DNA of 64,000 nucleotides from Anaerocolumna sp. (GTDB lineage: Bacteria > Bacillota > Clostridia > Lachnospirales > Lachnospiraceae). The translations under genes were made by a program, and so were the position numbers. Below the pieces are notes generated by a model that was not told the DNA's origin, did not search any database, and saw only the letters and a list, made by a program, of their open reading frames with translations. The stretch is taken from NCBI GenBank assembly GCA_029239975.1, contig JARBTX010000006.1, positions 42,535 through 106,534 on the forward strand, given 5' to 3'. Positions 53,394 through 62,449 of the stretch are shown here, one piece after another; position 1 is the first letter of the stretch, and every line of letters starts with the position of its first letter.

Positions 53394-54476
53394 TCAATCT
53401 AATGTTGCTGCCAAACAATCCAAAAATTGCTTCTTTCTACTCATTTGTTCTTGTATACCGATTAATTTTTGAATGTTACGCTGTGGTACCCAAGATTTCT
53501 TTCCATTATAATAAAAATTTGTAATCTTCCAGAACTTCTCTGGATACAATAACAAGATATATAAAAGTCTTTGTTCATCTTTATCAATTGGTAGTGTTTC
53601 TGTATACGTATCTAAAATCATACTTCCAAGATCAAGATCCCAATCATTTTTTTCCATTACCTTACGCATGAATAAATAAAGATCCATAATCTGAACACCA
53701 ATACAAGCTTTATCAAAATTCGTAGTCGCCATATTTGTATTAATATGACTTCTTAATCCAGCAGCTGATAATGCTTCTGAATTCTGATAATATCTAGAAT
53801 TACCAAATCCCATTTGATTTTGTTTTAGCATGATAATATTATGATATGTGTAATTTCCATGACAAACATACCTTCTATCAATAGCTTCTTTCATTAATTG
53901 TAAATAATTTGATTCGCTTAAATACTTTGTTGCTTCGATTGCTTGATCATAAAATTCATCATAGCAATTTAAGTAGCATAATTCAAATTCGTTCTTTTTC
54001 CTTTTCTCTCTTATGTACCCACGCACTCTTTTTAACTCACGATTTCTTTTATCAAATAATTCAATTAAATCTGTACATGTATTAAATTGAACCAACTCGT
54101 TGTTAATAGGAACTTCTCTAAGCATAGAGTGAAGTAGAGCTAAGTTAGTAGCAGCATCCCCAACATCTGCTTCATCTCTTAGATTGCATTCATCACCAGG
54201 AAACCAATTTTTTAATACATATTTGCCACCGGCATTATCTTCGGTAATTATCTCATTTGAGTAATTTTTAACATACAGATCTATATTAGGGTAATTTTGA
54301 TTTGCTAAATGCTCAAGCAATATACTCTCAAATTCAACACGATTCTTAGAACTCTCTAAGCTTTTTAATAGCTTGAGTCCCTTATCTGTCTCTAATATAA
54401 ATGCCCCCCTGATTCTGTATGTGTTGTAGATTTTTATATTATATTGTCGAAATAGCTCTTGATTTCTATCCTCCAT
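53394..54476 (-). CDS. CotS-family spore coat protein (kinase-like fold)
   Basis: 360 residues. It matches the CotS/YutH/YsxE family of proteins with an aminoglycoside-phosphotransferase-like fold found in spore coats: FILETDKGLKLLKSLESSKNRVEFESILLEHL (about 26-57), ATNLALLHSM (about 109-118), RRYVCHGNYTYHNIIML (about 204-220) and FDKACIGVQIMDLYLFMRKVM (about 253-273), where the kinase DFG-like Asp is in place of the usual motif. GGAGG precedes the ATG. It is presumably expressed in the mother cell. Confidence 0.82.
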   Translation of the reverse strand: MEDRNQELFRQYNIKIYNTYRIRGAFILETDKGLKLLKSLESSKNRVEFESILLEHLANQNYPNIDLYVKNYSNEIITEDNAGGKYVLKNWFPGDECNLRDEADVGDAATNLALLHSMLREVPINNELVQFNTCTDLIELFDKRNRELKRVRGYIREKRKKNEFELCYLNCYDEFYDQAIEATKYLSESNYLQLMKEAIDRRYVCHGNYTYHNIIMLKQNQMGFGNSRYYQNSEALSAAGLRSHINTNMATTNFDKACIGVQIMDLYLFMRKVMEKNDWDLDLGSMILDTYTETLPIDKDEQRLLYILLLYPEKFWKITNFYYNGKKSWVPQRNIQKLIGIQEQMSRKKQFLDCLAATLD

Positions 54477-54700
54477 AGGAAAGCCTCCTGACCCAAACTA
54501 TTACACCATTCAAAGGGTGTCTCTTCTAATCCTATGATAAATCATTCTATTTCATGACAGGAAATAAGAGGATTTTTAAGAATTTCTTAGGTCAATTTGA
54601 CTTTAATAAAGGGGTCATATAATTATTAATATGAAGTTAATTTATCTTGAATTTTCTAATAATACTTGATAATGATTCTCTATATGTGATACTTCATAAA

Positions 54701-56050
54701 TTAGTTATTTTCAATATTATCTGATATGAGCTGCTCTGCCAATTCTAATAATTTCTCTCTCTCGTTTAAAGAAGGGTTTTCAAGAACTTGTTCTAATAAC
54801 AAATTCAAAGTCTTTCCTAACGCTCTCCCAGGTTTTAATCCTAAAGAAATCAAATCATTTCCATTAATATGAAGATCTTTTAGTTCTACACATTCTTGTT
54901 TTCTTAGGATAGCTTGATATATTTCTTTTGCTTTATCTAGATGACCTAATTTATCTCCCCAGGTTTTCGGATTTTGGGCTAAAATATCCGCTCTTTTTAC
55001 CTGAAACAATAATTCCATAATATCTGTTCCAACTTTATTTGATGCCCGTCTCATGCCAGCAGGTGTTAGAGCAAAATTATAATCATGCCACTTTACTAGT
55101 CTCACTACTGTATCCGTCGTTTCATTATCAAATTTAAGTCTTCTAAGTATTTGTTTTGCTGTGTCAGCACCTTTTTCTGGATGTCCATAAAAATGATCAC
55201 ATCCTTCTTCATCCTTCACCTTGCAACTTGGTTTTTCCACGTCATGAAGCAACATCGTCCAGCGTAGCACTAAATTCTTATCAACCCATTCTAAGGCTTT
55301 CATAGAATGAGCACCAACATTATAAATATGGTGATAATTATATTGCTCTGTATTCATCATAGCATCAAATTCGGGAAGGACAACTTTCGTTATCCCAACT
55401 TCATAAGCATCCATTAATTTTTCAGGATGATCGGATAATAATAATTTATTAAGTTCAACTCTGATACGTTCTGCGCTGATATTCTTAAGATTAGCAGCTT
55501 TTTTTTGTACTGCTTCTAAAGTATCCTTATCAATATCAAATCCAAGTTGAGCTGAAAAACGCAAAGCTCTAAGTATTCTCAAAGCATCTTCATCAAATCG
55601 ATCCGATGGTTCTCCGACGCAACGAATCCTTTCTTCTTTTATATCCTTATACCCATCAAATATATCAACTAATCCAACTTCTGTATTATAAGCCATAGCA
55701 TTTATGGTAAAATCTCTTCGTTTTAAATCTTCCACTAAATTCGAAGTAAATTCAACTGTTTTTGGTCTTCTATTATCTTCATATTCACCATCAATCCGAT
55801 ATGTTGTTACCTCATAACCATCTTTCTCTAACATTACCGTAACTGTGCCATGTACAATTCCGGTATCAATCGTTCTTTTAAATATTTTCTTTACTTCCAT
55901 AGGTTTCGCAGATGTTGTGATATCCCAATCCTCTGGCTCTTTTCCCAGAATAGAATCTCTAACACAGCCTCCCACCGCATATGCCTCATACCCATGTTTT
56001 ATTAATTGGTTTATAATATAATCCACTTTTTGCGGTAACTGTATCTTCAT
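54701..56050 (-). CDS. cca: CCA tRNA nucleotidyltransferase
   Basis: 449 residues. It adds or repairs the 3' CCA of tRNA. The class II N-terminal domain has AYAVGGCVRDSILGKEPEDWDITTSA (about 19-44) with the catalytic Asp pair and RRPKTVEFTSNLVEDLKRRDFTINAMAYN (about 89-117). The RILRALRFSAQLGFDID segment is the nucleotide-binding ERhxxE-like region. A C-terminal HD domain (LRWTMLLHDVEKPSCK, FYGHPEKGADTA; about 259-292) is present, a form common in firmicutes. The next upstream gene is over 480 bp away. Confidence 0.94.
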   Translation of the reverse strand: MKIQLPQKVDYIINQLIKHGYEAYAVGGCVRDSILGKEPEDWDITTSAKPMEVKKIFKRTIDTGIVHGTVTVMLEKDGYEVTTYRIDGEYEDNRRPKTVEFTSNLVEDLKRRDFTINAMAYNTEVGLVDIFDGYKDIKEERIRCVGEPSDRFDEDALRILRALRFSAQLGFDIDKDTLEAVQKKAANLKNISAERIRVELNKLLLSDHPEKLMDAYEVGITKVVLPEFDAMMNTEQYNYHHIYNVGAHSMKALEWVDKNLVLRWTMLLHDVEKPSCKVKDEEGCDHFYGHPEKGADTAKQILRRLKFDNETTDTVVRLVKWHDYNFALTPAGMRRASNKVGTDIMELLFQVKRADILAQNPKTWGDKLGHLDKAKEIYQAILRKQECVELKDLHINGNDLISLGLKPGRALGKTLNLLLEQVLENPSLNEREKLLELAEQLISDNIENN

Positions 56051-56534
56051 AATGAATCCTTTCTTAGCTCAAATAAATTTCAGCTTATTGGCCTTTATTA
56101 CACTTGATACTCAATAAGTGAAAAAAAGGCTGATTAATATTATAGCTGATGTTCTTATGTATCACAATGACTAGTTGTTATTATGGTATTTACTAGTACT
56201 TTTTTTCGTAAGCTATTTATAAGTATTTACTTTTTTTTACATTATAATAGAGTGCGGACTTTCCTTGTTTATAAATAAGTATTTATATAAAATTATAATA
56301 TGGGATCATATATTAGATTTTAATGTTTGGACTATTATGGAACTGCATGTGATCAAAAGAATTATATTGATTAAATATCATGTTATTGTTTCATACAAGA
56401 AAAAAGAGTTGTTATTACTTAATAAAGGCGTCATAATATTACATTTATTTAAGTTATGAATATGTGTGCACTCATATTCTTTCCATAAATTATAACAGAT
56501 TTATGACACCCGAATCAATACCTAATTAAAATTT
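56051..56534. other. 484-bp AT-rich gap, no reliable gene
   Basis: Only a 64-codon reading frame at 56265-56459 exists; it lacks a ribosome site, is rich in Ile and Leu, and is not credible. No terminator or promoter stands out with confidence. Confidence 0.5.
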
Positions 56535-57842
56535 CTATTCTAATGTTACATCATAGATGCAATTATCTATAATATACTCCCAAAGAATTATTTTATAGCA
56601 ACACTTATAGTAAGTTAATTCTGCCATTTTTTTATTGACTTTTGCTTTATATAATTCGATTGTGGTAGCTTTCTTATTATCAATTTTTTTCTGAACTACA
56701 TTACAATTTTTAACGTTTAAATCAAGGTCCCTTTTCGCAGTATCTTTTTGCTTTATAACATATTGATGTGATTTTATTGCATTCTTAACATAAGCTTTTA
56801 TCTTATTATTTAGCTCACCTTGCTGCATCTGATAATCTTGTATCTTTAGCATCATTTGTTGATAGGTCTCATAACTAATTCCGGTATTATAATTCATATA
56901 GTTTTGATAACTTTTTATATAATTTTGCAATTGCATATAAGTTGTATTACTTGCAAGAAAAATCTTTGTCACAGTATCTAAATCATAGCTTTTTTGATTT
57001 ACCTCTATATCAAGTTTTAAAGTTATGTTTTCTCCAGTGTTTGTTTCTGTTCTAATATAATCTTTTGTATTATCAAATATATTTTGATAGTAAAGTATCA
57101 TATTCTCATTTTTCATACATTCCAAACTCACATCATCTACTTTTGACTGGGTGGAAGCACCTTTATTAAATTTAATTGTTTCCGCTTTTGCAACTAACTC
57201 TAGATATTGTCCATTTACATTGTAATACTCCAATTGCTCCTTTGCTACAACCAATCCAAAACACTCTTTTAGAAATTCATATGTTAGCTTGTTTCTAGAT
57301 TGTTGCAACAAAATCTGTTGATACTCCTTATAAAAGGCTTCGGTATCCTCTTGCAGTTTTGCACCTGATACATGATTCATCAAGCTACTTTTTGTACTAT
57401 TTAAACTTGCTAGTTGTGTATCAATTGTAGCTATTTGATTATTAATTTCTTGAATTAAGTCATTTGTATCTGTAAGTAAAGAATCATTTAAGTTATTATT
57501 TTCATTTTTGATAAGTGAATTACGATAGGCTATTAATTGTTCTCTTGTACTATTTAGTTCTGCTATACGTTGAATGACTTCTACATATTGACCGTTTAGG
57601 TTATTATAGTTTTCGTTCGCTATATCGCTATTTAGCGCTTCTATTTGGTATGTTATATTGTTCCTTAAGTATGTTATACTATTGGTTTCATATTTTTCTT
57701 GTAATTGACCAAATGTATAGGTCTCTTTCCCACCAGGTATAATGTACAAAAAATCATCTGCACTTACTGAATCAATCCATAATAATACTATTAGACTTAT
57801 TGTTATAATAACAAAACGAACTACATGTTTTATAATTTTCAT
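56535..57842 (-). CDS. Secreted TolC-like coiled-coil protein
   Basis: 435 residues from the ATG at 57842, with GAGG upstream. An N-terminal signal or anchor is at about 8-27 (VRFVIITISLIVLLWIDSVSA). The remainder is almost wholly helical, with long Gln/Asn/Leu coiled coils: EALNSDIANENYNNLNGQY (about 47-66), a central EALNSTKSSL-type hairpin, and a C-terminal KKATTIELYKAKVNKKMAEL (about 393-412) closely like the TolC family's last helical hairpin. No outer-membrane beta-strand segment or lipobox is clear. It is the last gene of the peptide-export operon. A TolC role in an expected single-membrane organism is odd; it may bridge the thick cell wall. Confidence 0.62.
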   Translation of the reverse strand: MKIIKHVVRFVIITISLIVLLWIDSVSADDFLYIIPGGKETYTFGQLQEKYETNSITYLRNNITYQIEALNSDIANENYNNLNGQYVEVIQRIAELNSTREQLIAYRNSLIKNENNNLNDSLLTDTNDLIQEINNQIATIDTQLASLNSTKSSLMNHVSGAKLQEDTEAFYKEYQQILLQQSRNKLTYEFLKECFGLVVAKEQLEYYNVNGQYLELVAKAETIKFNKGASTQSKVDDVSLECMKNENMILYYQNIFDNTKDYIRTETNTGENITLKLDIEVNQKSYDLDTVTKIFLASNTTYMQLQNYIKSYQNYMNYNTGISYETYQQMMLKIQDYQMQQGELNNKIKAYVKNAIKSHQYVIKQKDTAKRDLDLNVKNCNVVQKKIDNKKATTIELYKAKVNKKMAELTYYKCCYKIILWEYIIDNCIYDVTLE

Positions 57843-57929
57843 ATGGCGTACCTCATATAAGATTCGATTTTCAAAATTTATTCTGTTCTTTTATGGTTGT
57901 GCAGTTTAGTTTATAAATTGGATTAGCCA

Positions 57930-59807
57930 TTAATCTCCCCATAAATTAAGTTTTCTAAGACAGAAATCAAGAATACGTTCACTTTCTGTAATCATCATTG
58001 CTTGGCAAGCCATGCCAACTTTTAATTTAGTTTCATTCTCCTTCGAATCGTACAAAAGATTATGATCTAAATCAGCTTCTACCAGATAATAACCGGATGA
58101 GTTATTTGAATCTACTTTAATATCTTCTGAAATATTTGTTACGGTACCAGTAAGATATCCATACTCTCTGTTTGGAAGTGCATAAACGTTAAACTTAACT
58201 TCCATCCCTTCTTCTAGTTTGCCAATATCTTTGTTATTTACATAAATATTTACTTTAAATTGGCTATCATCTTCTGGTATGATTGTTAATACTTCTATAC
58301 CACTTGCTAATATATCACCTTGTACTAATTCAATGTTATTATTAATCACACCAGATCTCGTAGCCCTAACCGTAGCACTCTCAATCTGTGTATTCAATTT
58401 ATTTATGTTGGATTCTAGTTCTTCTTTTTTATTACTATATGTACGAATGGTATCAATAGTAGTTTTCAATTCATTACTCTTAAATTCTACAATGTTAGCT
58501 ACTTGGTTATCTTGTTCTTCTACTACACATATTTTTTCGTTTTGTAGTTCTAAACTACTTATATTTGACTCAAGAGAGTTACTATTTTCCTTTAATGTAT
58601 TTATGGTAGTATCTAACTCCACGAGATATTTTAACTTGAAACTCTCTAAGGTATCATTTTGATCTTCTTCATTTTGTTTATATAATTCCTTTTTGGATAT
58701 GGTATTATCTTTTGAAAGTTTAATGTCCTTTATATTTTTCTTAACTTCGGTAATATTTGTGGAAATACTACTTAAATAACTAACTTTATAGGTTTCTATG
58801 GCTCTTTTTGCATCTTCCATAGCGATTTTTGACTGCTCTACATCCCATTCTGAAACAGCCAAACCTTCTAATTCTTTGTTTAACTCATAGTTTTCTTTTG
58901 CCTGTTCATAGGCTGTATTCAGTTCGGCAATTTTATTTTCATATTCTTTATACTGTAAACTATAATTATCATTCTCAGAAAATTGATTTTCTTCCGCTTT
59001 TACACTAGAATAAAGAAGTTTCAATCCAGCTAATTGATTGTTATAATATTCTAAACAATTTACTAACCCTGCTTCGGTAGTGGATAAATCAATTTCTGTT
59101 TTTGCATTTTTATATTGTTTTATTATGGCATTATAATCACTTAAGTATTTTTCAAATAGAATGTAATATTCACGTTGCTCTCCTGAATTTATAAATAAAT
59201 TCTTACATTGCATAACCGAATTTTTTAAGGTTTCTGTATAATTTAACTTTGCATTTTGTTTATTTAACTCATCTGTTAGTGAATCCTTATTTAATTCTCT
59301 CTCCTTACTTGAATAGGCAGATTCCTTTGACATCATTTCATAATTAATTGCATAGATTTGGTATTTTAAATAATACTCTTCCTCATCTGGAATATTTTCA
59401 AATAAATTTACTCCATCTTCTATGGATTGTTGATATTTATTTAAAAGTGTAAGCGTATGGTTAACATGGTTTAATTGATTCCTATAAAGTTCTAATTCTG
59501 TAAGTAAATTCTCATGTTCGATTACATAAAGAATATCACCTTTATTTACATACTCACCATCTGCTACCTGAACGGATTCTATGGTACCACAATAGGTATT
59601 CATTATCGTTGAAACTTGATTATTTGGACGTATGATTCCTTCGGATTTTACAACCACATCAATATGTCCAAAATACATCCAGATAAGAGCTACCAATAAA
59701 ATACTTACTATTAAATATATGAAAATAGTTATTATTATATTGGGTCTTGATTCATAAACTTCTTTACTATCAGACATTTCGTTGATATTGATTAGAATCG
59801 GTTTCAT
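57930..59807 (-). CDS. HlyD-family membrane fusion protein (peptide export adaptor)
   Basis: 625 residues, long for the family. A membrane helix at about 26-46 follows a short cytoplasmic N terminus. A barrel-sandwich half motif (GTIESVQVADGEYVNKGDILYVIE, about 74-97) is followed by about 350 residues of coiled coil (a long alpha-hairpin), then the second half (SGVINNNIELVQGDILASGIEVLTIIPEDD, near 490-520). A beta-barrel and a C-terminal part (VKVGMACQAMMITESERILDFCLRKL) end it. It should link the ABC exporter (59889) to the exterior, or to the TolC-like protein. It is 87 bp before that gene on the same strand. AGGAG precedes the ATG. Confidence 0.85.
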   Translation of the reverse strand: MKPILININEMSDSKEVYESRPNIIITIFIYLIVSILLVALIWMYFGHIDVVVKSEGIIRPNNQVSTIMNTYCGTIESVQVADGEYVNKGDILYVIEHENLLTELELYRNQLNHVNHTLTLLNKYQQSIEDGVNLFENIPDEEEYYLKYQIYAINYEMMSKESAYSSKERELNKDSLTDELNKQNAKLNYTETLKNSVMQCKNLFINSGEQREYYILFEKYLSDYNAIIKQYKNAKTEIDLSTTEAGLVNCLEYYNNQLAGLKLLYSSVKAEENQFSENDNYSLQYKEYENKIAELNTAYEQAKENYELNKELEGLAVSEWDVEQSKIAMEDAKRAIETYKVSYLSSISTNITEVKKNIKDIKLSKDNTISKKELYKQNEEDQNDTLESFKLKYLVELDTTINTLKENSNSLESNISSLELQNEKICVVEEQDNQVANIVEFKSNELKTTIDTIRTYSNKKEELESNINKLNTQIESATVRATRSGVINNNIELVQGDILASGIEVLTIIPEDDSQFKVNIYVNNKDIGKLEEGMEVKFNVYALPNREYGYLTGTVTNISEDIKVDSNNSSGYYLVEADLDHNLLYDSKENETKLKVGMACQAMMITESERILDFCLRKLNLWGD

Positions 59808-59888
59808 TTGTTTTACTCCTAGCTTTATGTTATATTCTACAAGAAATTTATACTTATTTTGTTTATAATGCAGATTAAATTTTTACAG

Positions 59889-62078
59889 TTAATCAACTTG
59901 TTGTTTCCAAAGTTTGGAATACCTACTGTTGCTTTCTATCAATTTATCGTGATTTCCTTGTTCAATAATATTTCCTTTTTCCAATACATAAATCATATCA
60001 CATCTACGAATGGTACTAAGTCTATGAGCTATTATAATGGTAGTAACTCCTTTACTATATTCATCAATCGTATTTTCAATAGCTCTTTCCGTAATAGAAT
60101 CTAAATTGCTGGTGGCTTCATCTAATATTAATATATCTGGTTTCTTAAGAAGTGCCCTAGCAATTGCTAGTCTTTGCCTTTGACCACCAGATAAATTTGA
60201 ACCGTTTTCATCTAGCCTTGTCTCATATCTTAGCGGTAACTCGTTTATAAATTCATGTGCTTGTGCTTTCTTACAAGCATCAATCACATCCTCTGTACTT
60301 ACATGATCTAATCCTAACATTAAATTATCCATAATACTCCCACTAAAAAGAAAGGTTTCTTGTGGTATATAGGCAATCTTCTCCCTTAATATATCTAGCT
60401 TAATATCTTTGATGTTAATGTCATTGATTAATATATCACCAGATTCTGGGGTATATAGATTTAATAGAAGTTTAGATAAGGTTGTCTTACCCGAACCACT
60501 TTCCCCAACTAGTGCAATTTTTTCCCCTTGTTTAATATGTAAGTTAATATTTTCTAAAATCAGACGTCTTGTACCATAACGGAAATTAATATGTTTAAAG
60601 TTTATATCTCCATGAAGTGTTGTAGGCGATAATTTCTTTTCTTCATACGTTGTTTTTTCTGTTTCTAAATCGAAAATTTCACCTAAACGGTCTGCTGCCA
60701 CTATAGCGGTCTGCATATGTGGTTGAAGATTAATTAAATTCTTGACTGGATCTAAGAAGTAAGCCAAAAGCGAATTATATGTAATAAGTTGTCCAATTGT
60801 TAGATTTCCTTTTAGTACATTGTAAGCACCAACCCAAAGTATTACAATTCCACCTGTTAGTTCAACGAATCTAACCAAAGACCCTTGCAAATTATTAACC
60901 AGACTTAACTTAAATATACTACGTAATAACCTTATAAATTTTTTTTCTGTTTCTAAGTTAACTTTTCTTTCCGCATTATATGCTTTTACAGTTTGTATCC
61001 CATTTAAGGATTCCACCATATAGGATGTTAACTGTGCATTTTGTTCCATTTGTTCCTTATTTAATTGGTTATAGCTTTTGTTAAAACTAATAACAATAAT
61101 AAAGTATAAAAAAACTATAACTAATGTAATACCAAACATATAAGCATTCTGAGAATAAAGTATCACGCCACCTACCACAACCATTATAGTATCAATCATA
61201 ATAGTAAGTGTTGCACCTGATATTGCATCTCTTACCTTTGATGCATCCTGAAATCTTGAGATGATTTCACCTATTTTACGCGTACCAAAAAAATTCATTG
61301 GTAATTTTAAAACATGATTATAATAGCCTAATAACAATGCAATATCTAATTTTTGACTTAAATATAATAATAAGTGTGAACGAAAAGCGGATAATACAAT
61401 CTTAAATAAATTTAATAATATTACACCTATGGATAATATATGTAGTGTTTTTAGCAAACCAGATGATAAGATGTCATCAAGTAATACTTTATAATAAAAT
61501 GAACCAACAATACCAAGTATGGTTATTAACATGGATGCTACAAAAACATCAAAAAGTAACTTTTTCTGTGGAAGGAGCAAATGAAGAAACCTTTCAAATA
61601 ACCCTTTTGTTTCATCACCTTTCACAAATGAATTATTAGGTACTAATAAAATAAAAACTCCAGACCACTGATATGCTGGAGTTTTTATCTCACTTGTCAC
61701 TTCTCCAAAAAATTCTTCTGGTGTAAGCCTAACAATACCTATTCCTGGATCTGCTATAATTACTTCTTTTTTTGTTATTTTATGTATTACTACATAGTGC
61801 AATAATGTTCCATCAACTATCACATGAGCAATACAAGGAAGTGGAAAATCGGAGAAAAATGCATTTTTATCTCCTTTAACACCTTTTGCAGAAAAACCTA
61901 ATTGCTCTGCCGCTTTAATGACACCAAAAGCATTTGTACCCTGTTTGTCAGTTCCAGCAGTTTCTCTAATTTTGGTTATGGAAATTTTATAGCCATATTG
62001 TTTTGATATTGTTGCAAGACAAGCTGCACCACAATCCGTTATATCCTGCTGTTTAACACAATAGTACTTTTGAAACAT
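59889..62078 (-). CDS. Peptidase-containing ABC exporter (C39 PCAT)
   Basis: 729 residues from the ATG at 62078, where GGAG lies 9 nt before; a farther ATG at 62093 has no site. An N-terminal C39 cysteine protease domain (about 1-125) with KQQDITDCGAACLA (catalytic Cys16), HYVVIH and IADPGIGI segments cleaves double-glycine leaders. A six-helix transmembrane domain follows (about 155-430), then an ABC ATPase with Walker A GESGSGKTT (about 520-528), LSGGQRQR and ILILDEATSNLD. Such PCATs cut and export peptide bacteriocins or pheromones. The gene follows the leader peptide gene at 62129-62278 after 50 bp, giving an obvious substrate. A 7-bp AGTAAAA/TTTTACT dyad at 62100-62121 lies between them. 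Confidence 0.93.
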   Translation of the reverse strand: MFQKYYCVKQQDITDCGAACLATISKQYGYKISITKIRETAGTDKQGTNAFGVIKAAEQLGFSAKGVKGDKNAFFSDFPLPCIAHVIVDGTLLHYVVIHKITKKEVIIADPGIGIVRLTPEEFFGEVTSEIKTPAYQWSGVFILLVPNNSFVKGDETKGLFERFLHLLLPQKKLLFDVFVASMLITILGIVGSFYYKVLLDDILSSGLLKTLHILSIGVILLNLFKIVLSAFRSHLLLYLSQKLDIALLLGYYNHVLKLPMNFFGTRKIGEIISRFQDASKVRDAISGATLTIMIDTIMVVVGGVILYSQNAYMFGITLVIVFLYFIIVISFNKSYNQLNKEQMEQNAQLTSYMVESLNGIQTVKAYNAERKVNLETEKKFIRLLRSIFKLSLVNNLQGSLVRFVELTGGIVILWVGAYNVLKGNLTIGQLITYNSLLAYFLDPVKNLINLQPHMQTAIVAADRLGEIFDLETEKTTYEEKKLSPTTLHGDINFKHINFRYGTRRLILENINLHIKQGEKIALVGESGSGKTTLSKLLLNLYTPESGDILINDINIKDIKLDILREKIAYIPQETFLFSGSIMDNLMLGLDHVSTEDVIDACKKAQAHEFINELPLRYETRLDENGSNLSGGQRQRLAIARALLKKPDILILDEATSNLDSITERAIENTIDEYSKGVTTIIIAHRLSTIRRCDMIYVLEKGNIIEQGNHDKLIESNSRYSKLWKQQVD

Positions 62079-62128
62079 AGTAATGTTCTCCATTTTTTTA
62101 GTAAAAGCATTTTGTTTTACTCACCTAA

Positions 62129-62278
62129 TCAAGGCTTATAAATACCTTTAAAAAAGTCCGTGATAATACTAATAATCGATCCTGCAATAGAATCACCTGC
62201 TTGGATATCTAGTTCCTGTTCCAAGGTTAACTCATGGAAATTTTCTAAGTTTTCTAATTGTGATTTTTCTTTTTTCAT
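62129..62278 (-). CDS. Double-glycine-type leader peptide, putative pheromone or bacteriocin precursor
   Basis: 49 residues, too short for routine gene calls. The ATG at 62278 has AAAGGAGG 8 nt upstream, one of the best ribosome sites in the window. The leader is residues 1-28, beginning MKKEKSQLENLENF and ending ELDIQAG. It has Leu at -12, Ile at -4, Ala at -2 and Gly at -1 relative to the presumed cut, as in C39-processed peptides; the usual Glu/Leu pair is shifted by one. The mature 21 residues begin DSIAGSIISI and end KGIYKP: short, hydrophobic and with a basic C terminus. The gene opens the exporter operon. Its own promoter and a direct repeat lie upstream. Whether the product signals or kills is unknown. 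Confidence 0.8.
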   Translation of the reverse strand: MKKEKSQLENLENFHELTLEQELDIQAGDSIAGSIISIITDFFKGIYKP

Positions 62279-62299
62279 ATTTTATACCTCCTTTCCTAA

Positions 62300-62329
62300 A
62301 CTATAACTCTACTTAAATTATGATTTCAA
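62300..62329 (-). promoter_or_regulatory. Promoter of the peptide/exporter operon
   Basis: On the minus strand TTGAAA (complement of 62324-62329), an 18-bp spacer and TATAGT (complement of 62300-62305). The 5' untranslated region would be about 15-20 nt. Confidence 0.65.
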
Positions 62330-62333
62330 TATT

Positions 62334-62362
62334 GTTATGCTATTTAACATAAAAGTCGTGCT
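62334..62362 (-). promoter_or_regulatory. Candidate LytTR operator (direct repeat, 21-bp period)
   Basis: On the minus strand AGCACGAC (62355-62362) and AGCATAAC (62334-62341) match at 6 of 8 positions with 13 bp between them, so the period is 21 bp, two helical turns. The nearer copy ends 4 bp before the -35 box. LytTR/ComE/AgrA-type sites are paired direct repeats with this spacing at this place. The sequences are short, so chance is not excluded. Confidence 0.45.
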
Positions 62363-62394
62363 CATTGGTATAATTTCTAAAAATTAAAAAGTCT

Positions 62395-62423
62395 TTTACC
62401 ATTTATTAAATTCATGATAAAAT
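62395..62423 (+). promoter_or_regulatory. Promoter of the GHKL kinase gene
   Basis: TTTACC (62395-62400), 17 bp and TAAAAT (62418-62423) with TG just upstream (62415-62416) form an extended -10 promoter. It lies 27 bp before the kinase ATG. Confidence 0.55.
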
Positions 62424-62449
62424 ACATACAAACAAAGATGAGGTAATCT

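Noticed and set aside
56265..56459. 64-codon frame in the gap before the TolC-like gene
   Set aside because: No ribosome site; composition is that of AT-rich noncoding DNA; no domain.
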